Source: Maniola hyperantus
Taxonomy: Eukaryota > Arthropoda > Insecta > Lepidoptera > Nymphalidae
Assembly: GCF_902806685.2 (NCBI RefSeq)
Contig: NC_048544.1
Location: forward strand, 14,471,341-14,535,340
Direction of reading: 5' to 3'
DNA: 64,000 nucleotides
Notes under the pieces: model-generated
Databases searched by the model: none
Told to the model about the DNA's origin: nothing
Seen by the model: the letters and a program-made list of their open reading frames with translations, nothing else
Shown here: piece after piece, positions 42,232 to 53,051 of the stretch
Numbering within the stretch: position 1 is the stretch's first letter
How the letters are laid out: each line of letters starts with the position of its first letter
Program-made: the position numbers and the translations under genes

Positions 42232-42682
42232 AACTAGGAACTAGGTGAACTAGGTCATAGGATATAAACATACAGCCAGCAGTCAGGCGATGTCGCACGG
42301 TCGAATATCGATATCGATATCGAGTATCGACTGATGACCGTTGAGAGTTGAGACCCATTACGCACGGTCGACTGGTCGCCTGTGCGTAATAGTACATTGT
42401 GATACGAGGGCGGTAAGTAGGTTATTACAAACGAGCTGACCAATGGCCGTACTTATTTACTAAAATGCTCCATTTTGAAATTTTGTTAATAAAACTCCTT
42501 GCTAGAAAATTATTTTTGAAATAACTATAGGTTAACCTAAATAAAAAAAAATCGCACTCGTGTTGTAAAAACTCATAAGTCATCTTTACTAGCATTGAAA
42601 GTGCACTTTACGAGCAACTGTATTAAAAAAATATTATTCAAGTAATATTTTTCAGTGCTTTTGAAGTCGGTTTACTTTTTGT

Positions 42683-43055
42683 AGGGTTCCGTACTTCAAA
42701 AGGAAAAAAGGAATCCTTATAGGATCATTTTGTTGTCCGTCTGTCGTGTCTGTCAAGAAACCTACCTATAGGGTACTTCCCGTTGACCTAGATTCATGAA
42801 ATTTGGCAGGTAGGTAGGTCTTATGGCAGATATTAGGGGAAAAATCTGAAAAATCTTGTGGTAAAAAAAATGTGTTCATGAACAAATAATTAATATTTTC
42901 AATTTTTAATTAAGATTAAAGGACTTTACCTGTACATTATAAAAAAGATTTTTATTTATTTGTATGTATGCATTATAGTTTTTTATTTATCGTGCAAATT
43001 GTCGAAAAAGATATGTCTGTAGTACGGAACCCTCGGTGCGCGAGTTTTTGGCCGG
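42683..43055 (+). repeat. dispersed GGGTTCCGTAC-family repeat
   Basis: GTAGGGTTCCGTACTTCAAA, TTGTTGTCCGTCTGTC, TTGACCTAGATTCATGAAAT and the end GTACGGAACCCTCGGTGCGC. Lies inside the predicted 5' UTR intron of gene 2. Confidence 0.65.
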
Positions 43056-43143
43056 TTCTCTATGTTTTATAATTTAAACGACTTCACTTCACCGCGATTC
43101 TCAATTCAACCACACATTTCGTTGATTCAGGAAGCTGGAGGAA

Positions 43144-45897
43144 ATGATAAAGATGACCATGTACCAGCTGAACCCGATCCGCCTGATCGAGGAGATCAAG
43201 AAGCGGCCGGGGCTGTACCGCACCGAGCAGCCGGCCGACCGCGAGGAGAAGCTGCAGCTGTGGAAGGAGGTGGGCGCGGAGATCTACGACGACTGGGACA
43301 GCTTCAACAAGGCCACGGCCTACGACCGGGGTGTGTTGCCGCCTTTACATCTGTGGCGGTCGTCGCCACGTCGTGTTCACACGATACGAACCTAAAGCTG
43401 CATATAAGCTGACTAGCTGAACCGCCCGGCTTAGCTCGGGTGGAATTTAGAAAATCGACGTAGGGCTAGAATTTTCAAAAACCTATAAATAGGTATCTAC
43501 GTATTATTTCTTTTGTAACCGAAAACCCAAACATTAATTTTCGTGGAAATAACTTGAAAAATGACGGACTTTCATACAAACTTTCATCCCTTATTTAAAT
43601 CGTGAAATACGTATTTTCTATTCTTAACAGAAAGCCTGAATACCAATTTTCATCGATGTAACTTTAAAAATGATAAGACTCATTCAAACTTCCATCCCCT
43701 ATTTACCCCTCTTGGGGGTGGAATTTCAAAAATCCTTTAGTGGATTTGTGCGCGTGCGCAGGTGTGGGCCCACTTTTAAGTTTGACCAAAGTCAAAGTAC
43801 ATATATATGTACCCTTAGTTCTGCAGTTGCAAAGAAAATGGCGGTCCCTGCGCGACGCGTACAACCGCGAGCTGCGCGCGCGCCGCCAGACGCCGCGCGG
43901 CAACCGACGCGTCTACATCTACTTCAAGAGGATGAGCTTCCTTGGAGGCTTCGAGGGTACGATCAGCGACGAGTGAGTATACAGGCGTGCAGTTGGCGTC
44001 AAGAACTGAACCACACTACAGTTCACGACAAATAGGGAACTTCTAACAAAACGCCGAAGCTACGTCATCACTGACAGGCGTCAAATGTTAGTAGTACATT
44101 TGACGCAGGTAGTCCTGAAGTAGCCCTATTTTGCTTTGATTTTACTGCCTGATTTTATTTAGATTTTATTTTTATGCCTAATAGTTTTTGATTTACCTAT
44201 CGTGCAAAATGTCGAAAAAAATACCTGAGTACGGAACTCTCGGTGCGCGAGTCTGACTTGGCTGGTTTTTGTTACCCCTACATATTTAAGAACAACTTCA
44301 AAAGAAATAATCTTCTCATAATGATTTCAAAATAATTAATTCAACGAAGTCCGACTCAAATCACTCAAAGCAGTAGGTACGAAAAAATATATCTTTATTT
44401 TTAGAGGATCCCTATTGTTATCAACACAAAGCATGACTTTCCGTTTCAAAATCTAATTTCTAATTAAATTATATAGAATTTAATTAGAAATTCTTGTAAA
44501 AATAAACTTCCATAGTTAGTTAATTAATCAAAGAATCTTGAAGCAATGAAGTATTAATTAACGAACGAACAAAATAATACCGTCGACTCAGTGGACCGAA
44601 TGATTACTTGACAATCATTTTTCATACAAATAAATAAAATTTGAGTGTCAGTCTGTGACATGTATACATCGATGGTCTGTGATACCGAAATAACTTTTTT
44701 GTATAGAGCTCAAAATAAATGGACATATAAAAATTGACAGTCTGTTTGTTAGTCCGTACAAGTTAAACTACTATGAGTAATATAATAAGTCTATGGACTA
44801 CACTTTTGCAGGCAAACAAAAACAAAGGTAGAGAACTATGTACAGAGTGATCTCTTTTATTCAGAGAAAACGAAGAAATCTCACGCGGACGACAACGTGG
44901 AATGCAAAGCTAGTCTGTACTTTTATTTCTATAAAGAGGAAAGCTTTGTTTGGTTAACTTATATTATTGTTGATAAACTTTCACAGTTAATGGATTACAT
45001 ATAAACTACTGAACGATTATTAACAATTATTTATTTTAACGTTAGAAAGCTAGTTACTTAATGCAGTAACATAGGCTACATAGTACATCAAATTGCACCC
45101 GAGCGAAGCCGGGCGGATCAGCTACTAATTAATAAGTAATAATGATTTCTTGAGTGCTAACGGTATTAAATGGACGATTGGAGCTACTAAATACTGGCTG
45201 GAATGCGGTTTTCGCCTCGAAAATTACCTTTTAAATTGCTGTAGCGTAGCTCTTAGTACACTAATGTTAAACCTGTAAAAGGCTATTACCGCACATGTGC
45301 GATAAAAATATTACTGCACTGTTGACCACTTTAATTTATTATCGTGCGGTAATATTTGATTATAGCACAAGTGCTGTAATGTAAATTTTTAATGCGTCGT
45401 ACGAAAAAGTCTAAAGTTTTGAATAATTTTCCTAATCCAAATCAATTTGTTGCAGTGACGACGATGCCAACGAAATTATCTTTGCCAATCCACATTCAGA
45501 GGACCCGTTATTCCCCGTCCAAACGAAACCCTCGGTCAAAGTTAAGCGGAAACGTCGAAAAAAATCCCTGTCATCAGACGACGACCATCACCAGGAAGAA
45601 ATGGAAATGCCCGTTTTCCCCATGGAGGTCCCTGACGAAAATGACAGCGACAAGTTATTTTTAATGTCGTTTCTGCCAGAAATGAAGCAACTACCCGCAA
45701 ATGTCAAGATGTGGGCGCGGGCGCAGATAGCAAACGTAATGCAGGAAGCTGTCAGCTGTCACTTTAACAACTCCTTCCCGAGTAGTAGCAATGTCATGGA
45801 TAGGAGTATAGGCATGGAGAGGAGCAGTATGGCCAACACTAGTCCCATGGTCAAACACAGGCGGGCCAGTTCAGAGCAGTTCGGAGATAATATATAG
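43144..45897 (+). CDS. MADF-BESS domain protein 2 (three coding exons)
   Basis: Coding exons 43144-43330, 43819-43972 and 45456-45897 give 260 residues. Intron 1 (GTGTGT...ACCCTTAG) is phase 1 and intron 2 (GTGAGT...TTTGTTGCAG) is phase 2. An alternative acceptor at CTGCAG shifts the frame and breaks the domain, so TTAG at 43818 is preferred. The MADF domain (about 10-105) has LIEEIKKRPGLY, the conserved Trp of LQLWKEVG, LQRKWRSLRDAYNREL and VYIYFKRMSFL. A basic patch KVKRKRRKK follows, then a textbook BESS motif (about 178-213: DKLFLMSFLPEMKQLP..., MWARAQIANVM). Exon 1 is GC-rich and has the same 187-bp length and intron phase as gene 1, indicating tandem duplication. Probable nuclear DNA-binding regulator. 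Confidence 0.88.
43331..43818 (+). other. intron 1 of MADF-BESS gene 2
   Basis: Contains a repeat with ACCGCCCGGCTTAGCTCGGG (about 43422) and CCCCTCTTGGGGGTGGAATT (about 43706), related to the 35870 fragment. The small frames here are not genes. Confidence 0.7.
43973..45455 (+). other. intron 2 of MADF-BESS gene 2
   Basis: 1483 bp, GTGAGT...TTGCAG. Holds an inverted repeat GGCGTCAAATGT...ACATTTGACGC (about 44077-44106, also found inside the 16877 element), a GTACGGAACTCTCGGTGCGC fragment (about 44230) and a Helitron-like piece ending near 45120. No other gene. Confidence 0.75.
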
Positions 45898-45989
45898 TTT
45901 AAGAGTAACTTTTGTTTTTTTTTTACTCCCCCCTCCCCTTTTATTCTTAAGGCCGTTCATCCTCCAACCTTTTTTTAAAATGTCAAATT
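45898..45989 (+). other. probable 3' UTR of MADF-BESS gene 2
   Basis: T- and C-rich sequence after the stop codon. No AATAAA was found before the SINE that follows. Confidence 0.35.
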
Positions 45990-46203
45990 ACAGGTTTGCC
46001 TTTGACTGCGATCTCACCCGGTGGAAAAAGATGCAGTTTAAGATGGAATTGGACTAACTTGGAAGGGGTATGGCAGTTTTAATAAAAAACCCATACCCCT
46101 GATCGGTTTCTACAACAGATCGTATCGGAACGCTCAATCGCTTGGCGACTCGGCTTTGCCAGTAGGTTGCTCGTAGCTCACCACTGCGATAGGCAGGTCG
46201 TCA
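45990..46203 (-). mobile_element. diverged SINE family 1 copy
   Basis: Reverse complement of the family body: GGAAGGGGTATGGCAGTTTT, AATCGCTTGGCGACTCGGCT and TCACCACTGCG (box A side). More diverged than the three plus-strand copies. Confidence 0.7.
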
Positions 46204-46480
46204 CCTGACCTTGTATGTACATGGCTTCTCGTATTCGTGTCGTATTCAGTAGGTACGTCATTTACTGCATCACTCTACGAAAATCCACTCTAATGAATTA
46301 GTGATTGTAGCAGTTTCTTTGATATTTGGCGAAAATCAAATCTAATACGATACGATTTATATTGTCCTACAGTTTATGTTAATTATAACTGTGATGATGT
46401 TTGAAGTAAATAATATGTATATACCTACAGCTATAGTTCAGTAATCGTTAGATTTTATAAAGACAAGAACTAAGAAGACA
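46204..46480. other. intergenic spacer
   Basis: A fragment of the GAATACGATACG-type repeat may lie here; no gene. Confidence 0.35.
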
Positions 46481-46481
46481 A

Positions 46482-46660
46482 GAGCCTCGATAGATCAACG
46501 GTTAAAGGAGCGGACTGAAAACCGAAAGGTCACCGGTTCAAACCCCACCCTTTGTACTATTGTCGTACCTACTCCTAGCACAAGCTGTACGCTTCATAAG
46601 AGGGGCAAGGGGAATATTAGTCAGCAAGATAAACTTGGCTAATATTCTTTTAAAAAAAAG
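46482..46660 (+). mobile_element. tRNA-Phe-like SINE (family 2)
   Basis: GAGCCTCGATAGATCAACGG, GGACTGAAAACCGAAAGGTC, GGTTCAAACCCC, body with GTCGTACCTACTCCTAGCAC and the 3' end GGGGAATATTAGTCAGC followed by GGCTAATATTCTTTT and poly-A. Confidence 0.8.
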
Positions 46661-47542
46661 ATTGCTAAATACTACTAATTTATATATTAGCGTATGCTCA
46701 ACATAAATAACTATTAATGTTCCATTTACCATCATGTCATCTAATACATAACTCAAAACCTACTTACTTCGATGTACAGGAAATTCTGTAACATACAGAG
46801 TTGTGTTGTACCTGGAACAAAACAAATGCTATTAAATACTAAGTAATTAAAATAAATAATGAATTAGAGGATAATCGAAGATTAGATAAGGCGATGTCAA
46901 AGAACGCAATTTTGTATTAATGCTTTCATATTATTTTATACAAGTTTCTGAATTCTGACATATTGCCATTAACGTACAATATGGGGCTTGCGAGTCGCAT
47001 TGTAACTCAAATTAAATCGCAACCGCCATTAAATTACCGCACTTGTGCGTAAAGAATATTTAACTAATGGCAATTAATGTACCTTATTGTCACTAGTTTT
47101 GTACTACCTATATTGTTTTTTATCATATCTGTTCGGAAAACGAAAATTGGCTTTAGAGTAATTTAGAGTACTATAGCGAGAACCAAATTGAATTTTGTTC
47201 TTATGGGAGTTTGAGCTAAGTAGGTATCTCTAAACAACTAGGAGTAGGTACCTACCTAGTACCTACCCACTAGAAACTTGTATGCGTATACTATAGTATA
47301 GACCATAGATTAATTATGTATTACTATTAGTGGTCTTGCTCGCTAGGGACGCTCGGTGTAAATAAAACACAAATCCTACCTAATCATGAAAAAATTAAAC
47401 ATAGGTAAGCATAATTTATGCATATTATGGGATACGATGGGGAGAAAAAGTTCAAACTCCCCATAAGAACAAAAATGAATTTTATTCTCCCTAGCCAATT
47501 CTTGTTTTTCGAATAGATACCTACCTATGATGAAAACAACTA
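46661..47542. other. intergenic, nothing recognised
   Basis: AT-rich; TACCTA words are frequent near 47220-47270. No gene. Confidence 0.4.
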
Positions 47543-47620
47543 GGTATAAGTGCGTGTCCAGGATCGAACTCCCGACCTCACGAAGAGGCGGACGTCTTAA
47601 CTCTTAACCACTAACCTATA
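47543..47620 (-). mobile_element. SINE family 3 head
   Basis: Minus orientation; CAGGATCGAACTCCCGACCT and GGCGGACGTCTTAACTC are the box B and middle of the tRNA-like head. Confidence 0.55.
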
Positions 47621-47997
47621 CCTATTATTATGAGATATTCAAGTAGTTAGTAGTGTCGAATCATCCTAGGGTCAGCCACTCTCGCGTGGCCTCGGTATCG
47701 ACCGCGCGGCGTTGCCGCTCCGCGCCACTTTCCCCGCGACGTTGCCGCCCCGCGCAGACCGACTGACTGCCACTCTGCCACTTCACTCAATGTTATGACT
47801 TGTTGCTATCATAGAGCAAAATGACCGTATGCATTTATTGCGGACTTGCAGCAGCAGCATGCAGCACGAATGAGTAGATAACTCAGTGCTTGCAGAATTA
47901 GATTTTTAAATGTTCCTGAAAGAACTTTTGGGCCCACAAGCTATAAGCTGAGTTCTAGTTCCATGGTTGGACCATATAAATAGAATTTAGATAATTC
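47621..47997. other. intergenic with a GC-rich word pair
   Basis: GGCGTTGCCGCTCCGC (about 47707) and CGACGTTGCCGCCCCGC (about 47736) lie about 30 bp apart in a CpG-rich patch. No gene. Confidence 0.5.
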
Positions 47998-48334
47998 GAC
48001 GACCTCCCTGGCGCAGTGGTGAGCGCTGTGGTCTTAATAGTGGGAGGTCCCGGGTTCGATTCCTGGCACGGGTTTGGAATTTTATAATTTCAAAATTTCT
48101 GGTCTGGTCTGGTGGGAGGCTTCGGCCGTGGCTAGTTACCACCCTACCGGCAAAGCCGTGCCGCCAAGCGATTTAGCGTTCCGGTACGATGCCGTGTAGA
48201 AACCAAAGGGGTATGGGTTTAATAAAAACTGCCATACCCCTTCCAGGTTAGCCCGCTATCATCTTAGACTGCATCATCACTTACCACAAGGTGAGATTGC
48301 AGTCAAGGGCTAACTTGTATCTGAATAAAAAAAA
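47998..48334 (+). mobile_element. tRNA-derived SINE (family 1)
   Basis: Nearly identical to the copy at 20250 across head, body and tail, with a poly-A end. Confidence 0.9.
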
Positions 48335-48341
48335 TAGGTAC

Positions 48342-48500
48342 CTAATTAAGTAAAGTAAAGTAAAGTAAAATATGCTTTATTGTACACCAAAACGAAAACA
48401 ATAGACATATAACAAAGATAGCATGTACAATAGGCGGCCTTATCGCTAAAATAGCGATCTCTTCCAGGCACCCTTAGGGTAGAGGATATTGTAAAAATTA
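48342..48500 (-). repeat. LINE 3' tail with (TTTAC)n
   Basis: Minus orientation: GCCTGGAAGAGATCGCTATT, AGGCCGCCTATTGTACATG and GTGTACAATAAAGCATATTT, ending in (TACTT)n (plus-strand AAGTA repeats at 48345-48366). 5'-truncated. Confidence 0.6.
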
Positions 48501-48737
48501 AAGAAAGCGGAAGGGGTATACCAAATTAATAAAGTAAATACACATAATATATGTATGTATATATATATATAAATAAAAATACAACAGTAAATAAAAGAGG
48601 AATAGACGACAGATAAGTGGAATAAAAAGTAAAAATACATAAATAAAACACATCAAATGGAGGATAAATAAAACAGCTTCAATTTCGTTTAATTGAATAA
48701 AAATTAAGTAATTTTTATTCAATTATTTTATAACCAA
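48501..48737. repeat. AT-rich low-complexity stretch
   Basis: Includes (TA)n at about 48545-48570 and A-rich repeats. The two 64-74-codon minus-strand frames are AT artefacts. Confidence 0.55.
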
Positions 48738-48983
48738 CTAGATGATGCTCGAGACATCGTCTGTGTGGAGTAAGGTTTTTAACAATCCCGTGGGAACTCT
48801 TTAATTTTCTGGGATAAAAAGGAGCCTATGGAGTATGGCCCCTCCGGGATGCAAAGAAAACTATATCTGTACCAAATTTCGTCAAAATTGGTTGAATGGA
48901 TGGGCCGTGAAAAGCTAGCAGACTGATAGACGGACAGACAGACACACTTTCGCATTCATAATATATAATCTAGTAGGTATGGA
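48738..48983 (-). mobile_element. Helitron-like element
   Basis: Plus-strand CTAGATGATGCTCGAGACAT at the left is its diverged 3' end; CACACTTTCGCATTCATAAT and ...TATGGA at the right is the 5' end. Same family as 53052-53269. Confidence 0.65.
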
Positions 48984-49309
48984 TATACAACTCTCGGGAA
49001 GCGTGAGAAAAAATGAAATAGTTCGTAGAAAAAGTTTTAAAATGGCTCCTGCATTAATCATTCCAATTACTACAGCGCTGCGCTTTTTATACTCAATACA
49101 CAGATGTAAGAAAAGAGATAGACGGCGAATGGGTCAAGCAATAAACGAAACTGCCTACCAGCTAGTACCACAGAATACTTTAATAAATACTACGCAATAC
49201 AATATTACGACGCACTAATGTCCAATTCAGCTCGAACAGAGCTGCGGCCTACAATTTAATAAACCCCTCTCTTTCTATCGCCTTAACTCTTTAAATAATA
49301 ATAATAATA
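48984..49309. other. intergenic, nothing recognised
   Basis: A 79-codon plus-strand frame (48979-49218) begins inside the Helitron end and has no domain. Not called. Confidence 0.4.
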
Positions 49310-49400
49310 AATATTTTTTATTCAAGTAAACTTTCACAAGTACTTTTGAATCGTCGGATGCATCTACCACTGGTTCGGAATGCCTTTCCTACCGAGAAGA
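49310..49400 (+). repeat. LINE-type tail fragment
   Basis: ATTCAAGTAAACTTTCACAA and CACTGGTTCGGAATGCCTTT; the family of 22556-22748. Confidence 0.55.
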
Positions 49401-49424
49401 TCTTTAATCCCCATAAAAGATAAG

Positions 49425-49597
49425 TTCGGTTCGTATTCGTGTTTTTATGTAAGCAAAAAAACGGATCGCCGTGTTTTTGCTTACTTACATACAACAACAC
49501 GAATACGAAACGAATACGGATGAGTGCACAAACGCCCTTTCGATTCGTATTTTTACGGAATACGTGATTTCACGAATGAATACACAAACGCCCTAAA
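49425..49597. mobile_element. MITE relative, CGCCCTAAAG ends (CTTAGGGCG family)
   Basis: Contains GAATACGGATGAGTGCACAA-ACGCCC and, downstream, GAATACACAAACGCCCTAAA. A KW hairpin-type repeat (GTTTTTATGTAAGCAAAAAA and its inverse) precedes it. Internally rearranged. Confidence 0.45.
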
Positions 49598-50177
49598 GCG
49601 AGTGCTGTCGAAGGGGCGCGTCGCCGTAAGTATAATGCTGATGCGTTTTGAGATTCTTGTAAGAGCCAGAATTTCACTGTGGCTGGGCTGAGCTTGGCAA
49701 GCATTCCGCCAGGACATGGAAAAAATATTCTCGGGTCACGTCATCAAGTGAGTCCGGCATGCTAGTACCCTCAAATCATACCGTCGCGTCGCATCAGCAG
49801 CTGTGTTCGGATTTGCGATTTTGCGCCGTTTAGCATGCCGCACGGCATGGATCCCTTGGTAGTTGGTACACTCACGAGTATTCTGTGCCTTTGGTGGTAC
49901 GAAAGTTGTGATTATACTAAAAGATGCGATTTCAACGCGGGTTGCGCTGTCAAAGTTTGTAAGTGCGAGTATGGCCGGTTCGCAGAGGCCACAACAAAGT
50001 AATGTAAAATTCTAAACAACCTCCTTCAATTTCATGACTTTTATTATTCCATCTATTCTTTCTTAGTCTGTGCGCTTCATGCTAATGCGGTCTATAAAAG
50101 TATATGAATAGGTAGGTATGCAAATTGCGTCCCTGGGATACGAGAGGAGCAGTTTTATCTTTTAAGTTAAGTAGGTA
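49598..50177. other. intergenic, nothing recognised
   Basis: No supported gene or named repeat. Confidence 0.4.
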
Positions 50178-50317
50178 CGCGACAGGTCGAGATGGCAATG
50201 GGGGTAAAAAGCGGGGGCACGCCTCGCACAGTCCCCACGCTAACCCGGTGCGGGATAACGCGGGTGTGCGGGGCGTCCCCCCGCCTCATACCCGGCTTGC
50301 CATCTCGACCTGTCACG
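50178..50317. repeat. GC hairpin family, copy (c), complete
   Basis: CGCGACAGGTCGAGATGGCA at the left, TTGCCATCTCGACCTGTCAC at the right, and a GC-rich self-complementary core (CCCCACGCTAACCCGGTGCG, GGGTGTGCGGGGCGTCCCC). About 140 bp. Confidence 0.8.
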
Positions 50318-50739
50318 TTCAATAGTTAGGTAGGTAGATAGAAGAAACCTTTACCTTAACTCTTAAATCTTAATGGACTCGATCCCAATACCCGATATTA
50401 ACGTCATACTCATTATGGCAAACTTGACCTGTCGGGGGTAATTTAAATTTATTATTTTATTTTAAACCAAGATTATGTTATGTTACCTACGTTCATAATT
50501 GCATAGAGGCTAGAGCAGCCATTTGCCAAAGTAAACCAAAGCAAGCCAAGAAAGCACGCGCCTCGACCACAGGCTCGACTGCGGCTTGCGACGTTGCCGC
50601 TCCGCACTGCAGCAGCGTAACCCATAATAAATACACCGCGATAGCGCAGTGGTTACTGGTTACAACACAGGTAGAGATCGCCAGTTCGATATCCTACTTA
50701 TTTATATCGAACTCGCGATGTCCTAGTAACTAGAAGTAC
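50318..50739. other. intergenic with a GC-rich word and SINE-like head
   Basis: TGCGACGTTGCCGCTCCGC at 50587-50605 followed by ACTGCAGCAGCG. A degenerate tRNA-like head (GATAGCGCAGTGGTTACTGG) lies at about 50637. Confidence 0.45.
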
Positions 50740-51505
50740 CTACCTACTAGATCGTGCCAGCGATTTCGTCCGCATGGATTTAGGTTTTCAACTTTATTGT
50801 CCGGGATAAAAGTACCTACCTAGTCATGTAACTATCCGTCTCTGCCCCCCTAGCATGGGCAGGAGACAAAAAAATTATCCCCCAATTATATCCACTGACG
50901 TGGGATAAAATTTACTTGTCCACCTCTCAAAGCACGGCAACAGGGGAGAGGAGAAGTTTATCCCTAATTCGGGGACAATTTTATCCTCGACATTAGACGT
51001 GGGTTTAAGTTTATTCTCATAGAACTTAAAAAATCAAAACATGTCTCGCGGTACCTGTTGGGCTTAGGTTATGTTTGGGTTATGTTTGGGTTGTGTTTGT
51101 GTTATGTTTGGGTTGTGTTTGGGTTATGTTTGGAATATGGTTGGGAACCCCAACATAAACCCAACATAGGTCCCAAATACCAATTACCATTAACCCAATA
51201 AAGGTAAAGGAAAAGATCCAAAAACCGAAAAGTCCCCCGTTTTATTCACTGTGGATAATTATATCCACCCGTGAGCCCATGCTCGGAGAGTGGATAAAGC
51301 TGTCGGAGGGGATAAAGATTTTATCCTTTCCCCGGGGAGAAAATTATATCCCCGCCCATGCTAACCCTGCTGTATCCCAGAGTCATGTAATTTCATAACA
51401 AACGGTTTAACGGATATACCTACCTACCTAGGTACCTAGATCGTGAAAACGTAACAAACAGGCAGATAGAAAGACAGACACACTTTCGCATTTATAATAA
51501 TATAT
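50740..51505 (-). mobile_element. Helitron-like element split by a foldback insertion
   Basis: Left part: CTAGATCGTGCCAGCGATTT and CGTCCGCATGGATTTAGG. Right part: TCATAACAAACGGTTTAACG, GACAGACACACTTTCGCATT and TATAATA. The 0.5-kb palindromic insert occupies about 50845-51370. Confidence 0.6.
50845..51370. mobile_element. foldback element with GGGTTATGTTT minisatellite core
   Basis: CTAGCATGGGCAGG at the left is inverted at the right as CCGCCCATGCTAACC. The arms carry GGGATAAAAT/ATTTTATCC-type blocks. The centre has about seven tandem units of GGGTTATGTTT/GGGTTGTGTTT (about 51066-51145). Confidence 0.55.
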
Positions 51506-51738
51506 AAATATATATAGGTTATAGTCTAGGTACTGGCCCCAGGCCACAGCGACAAGAGCTACCTATCTTCAGATTTTAGAAACTTCAGGCGACTGAGCCA
51601 GAGCGGTATGCGACGTTGCCGCTCCGCTCTGCAGCAGCATGCGACGTTGCCGCTCCGCTCTGCAGCAGCATGGATCCGTCATCTGTATTTAGTACCTATT
51701 TACCCGCGCTAACAATAAACGGAATAAACCGTAACATT
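51506..51738. repeat. tandem pair of the GC-rich word (31-bp period)
   Basis: Two identical 31-bp units at about 51608-51669: ATGCGACGTTGCCGCTCCGC followed by TCTGCAGCAGC. The rest of the stretch shows nothing. Confidence 0.85.
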
Positions 51739-51970
51739 GGCATGTTGGTAGCGTAGTGGTTGAGACTTCGGCTACCAATTCGAGAGGTCCGGAGTTCGAT
51801 CCCGGCGCGCACCTCTAACTTCTCGCAATTTAAATAGTAGGTATTATACCTAGGTAGTTAGTTAAGCACTGATCACTTGCTTTTGGTGAAGGAAAACATC
51901 GTGATAAACCTGCATACCTAGCTAGTAACAGAGCTACCTATCTGAGAAATCCAAATATCTACTTAATGTT
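51739..51970 (+). mobile_element. SINE family 3
   Basis: TGGTAGCGTAGTGGTTGAGA, GGAGTTCGATCCCGGCGCGC, CACCTCTAACTTCTCG and TTGGTGAAGGAAAACATCGT; the CATC tail is missing. Confidence 0.65.
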
Positions 51971-52064
51971 CTCAAAAGTAGTTACATATGAGTAGGTATT
52001 TTTTTATTATTTCTATGAATTGCTAGTACGTACCTACCTACTTAGGAAAACTTTGATTTTCCGT
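51971..52064. other. spacer
   Basis: AT-rich; TACCTA words. Confidence 0.35.
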
Positions 52065-52264
52065 GATTAAAAGTAGATGTCCGTCTCCACTTTGAAATCC
52101 CGTGAGAACTCTATAGTTTTTCGGAAAGAGTGGCGGTTAGGTAATGGGTATGTCCAAGTTTCATCAAAATCGGTTTAACGGATGAGCCGCGAAAATCATG
52201 CAGACAAACAGACAGACACACTTTAGCACTTATAGGGACCTACCTACTTAATATTAGTATGGAT
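52065..52264 (-). mobile_element. Helitron-like element, 3' part lost
   Basis: AATCCCGTGAGAACTC, TCATCAAAATCGGTTTAACG, CAGACAGACACACTTTAGCA and TTAATATTAGTATGGA. The CTAG end is not recognisable. Confidence 0.6.
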
Positions 52265-53051
52265 GGTCGATGGATTATACCTATATAGCATGGATGATAA
52301 TCAGTGTGGGCTGTGAGTTGTGACTTGTGACCATGAGCGCAACTTGGAACACACTTGTTATCAATCAAACAAACAAACAACGATAACATTGACAGAAGAG
52401 ACATCGATAAAAGTTTTTATTTCAGATTTTTTTTTTTCGTTTTTTGTTTTTGGAACAATACGCAGGGGCCGGGCAATGCACGGGTGACGCAAGCCCTGCC
52501 ATACAACAATGCAGGCTGCAACACAATAAATAATATTGATAATAATAGCAATAATAGCGCGTCGGAGCGGCAACGTCGCGGCATGCCGGCCGGCGCCCCG
52601 CGGAGCGGCAACGTCGCATCTCGCCGATCGATGCGGATGGCTAAATCAATTTGATGTTACGTGCTAAGTGCAAGCCAGCCTTTTGTGAAATGTTTCACCT
52701 TAATCAAAAATAAATTGTTTACAAGTTTTTGGTTCAAATTGCAAATGCATAGGCTTTAGATGATTGTACCCTCAGAATAGAACATTGTACTATAGTTTTC
52801 ACTGACGTGGTGTGTAAACCGTACCTACCCTACATTTATAAAGAAATATTGTTTTATTTAAATTAACTTATATAAGTACTCTCAAATTGTTAAGTGAATC
52901 TACATTGGTTCGCTGTGGTTCGGAATTGTGGCTCTTTCGAAAATTTCAATTTACAGTACCTTAGCTAGACCAATAATAATTAATCTATGACTTATCATGA
53001 GTAACGGGAGCAATAATATAAGGTACTTAGTACTTATTTGGTCCCTGTTTA
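52265..53051. other. intergenic with a GC-rich word pair and LINE-tail fragment
   Basis: AGCGGCAACGTCG at about 52567 and about 52604 on the minus strand. GTGGTTCGGAATTGTGG at about 52916 is a LINE-tail fragment. The 99-codon plus-strand frame at 52355-52654 has no domain. Confidence 0.45.

Larger units (their letters stand above)
41658..43130 (+). other. predicted 5' UTR intron of MADF-BESS gene 2
   Basis: Bounded by GTAAGT and TTCAG. It contains SINE family 3 copies and a GGGTTCCG-family repeat, listed separately. Prediction from splice motifs only. Confidence 0.45.

Noticed and set aside
43062..43412. 116-codon frame overlapping MADF-BESS exon 1
   Set aside because: Alternative frame of the real exon; it lacks the MADF motifs and has GC-driven Gly/Ala/Arg content.
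43670..44035. 121-codon frame across MADF-BESS exon 2
   Set aside because: Would need the CTGCAG acceptor and a shifted frame, which destroys the KWRSLRDAY helix of the MADF domain.
48979..49218. 79-codon plus-strand frame
   Set aside because: Starts inside a Helitron end, no domain or homologous copy in the window.
51066..51145. telomere-like or CRISPR-like array
   Set aside because: The unit GGGTTATGTTT is a short local minisatellite without spacers and is not the insect TTAGG telomere repeat.
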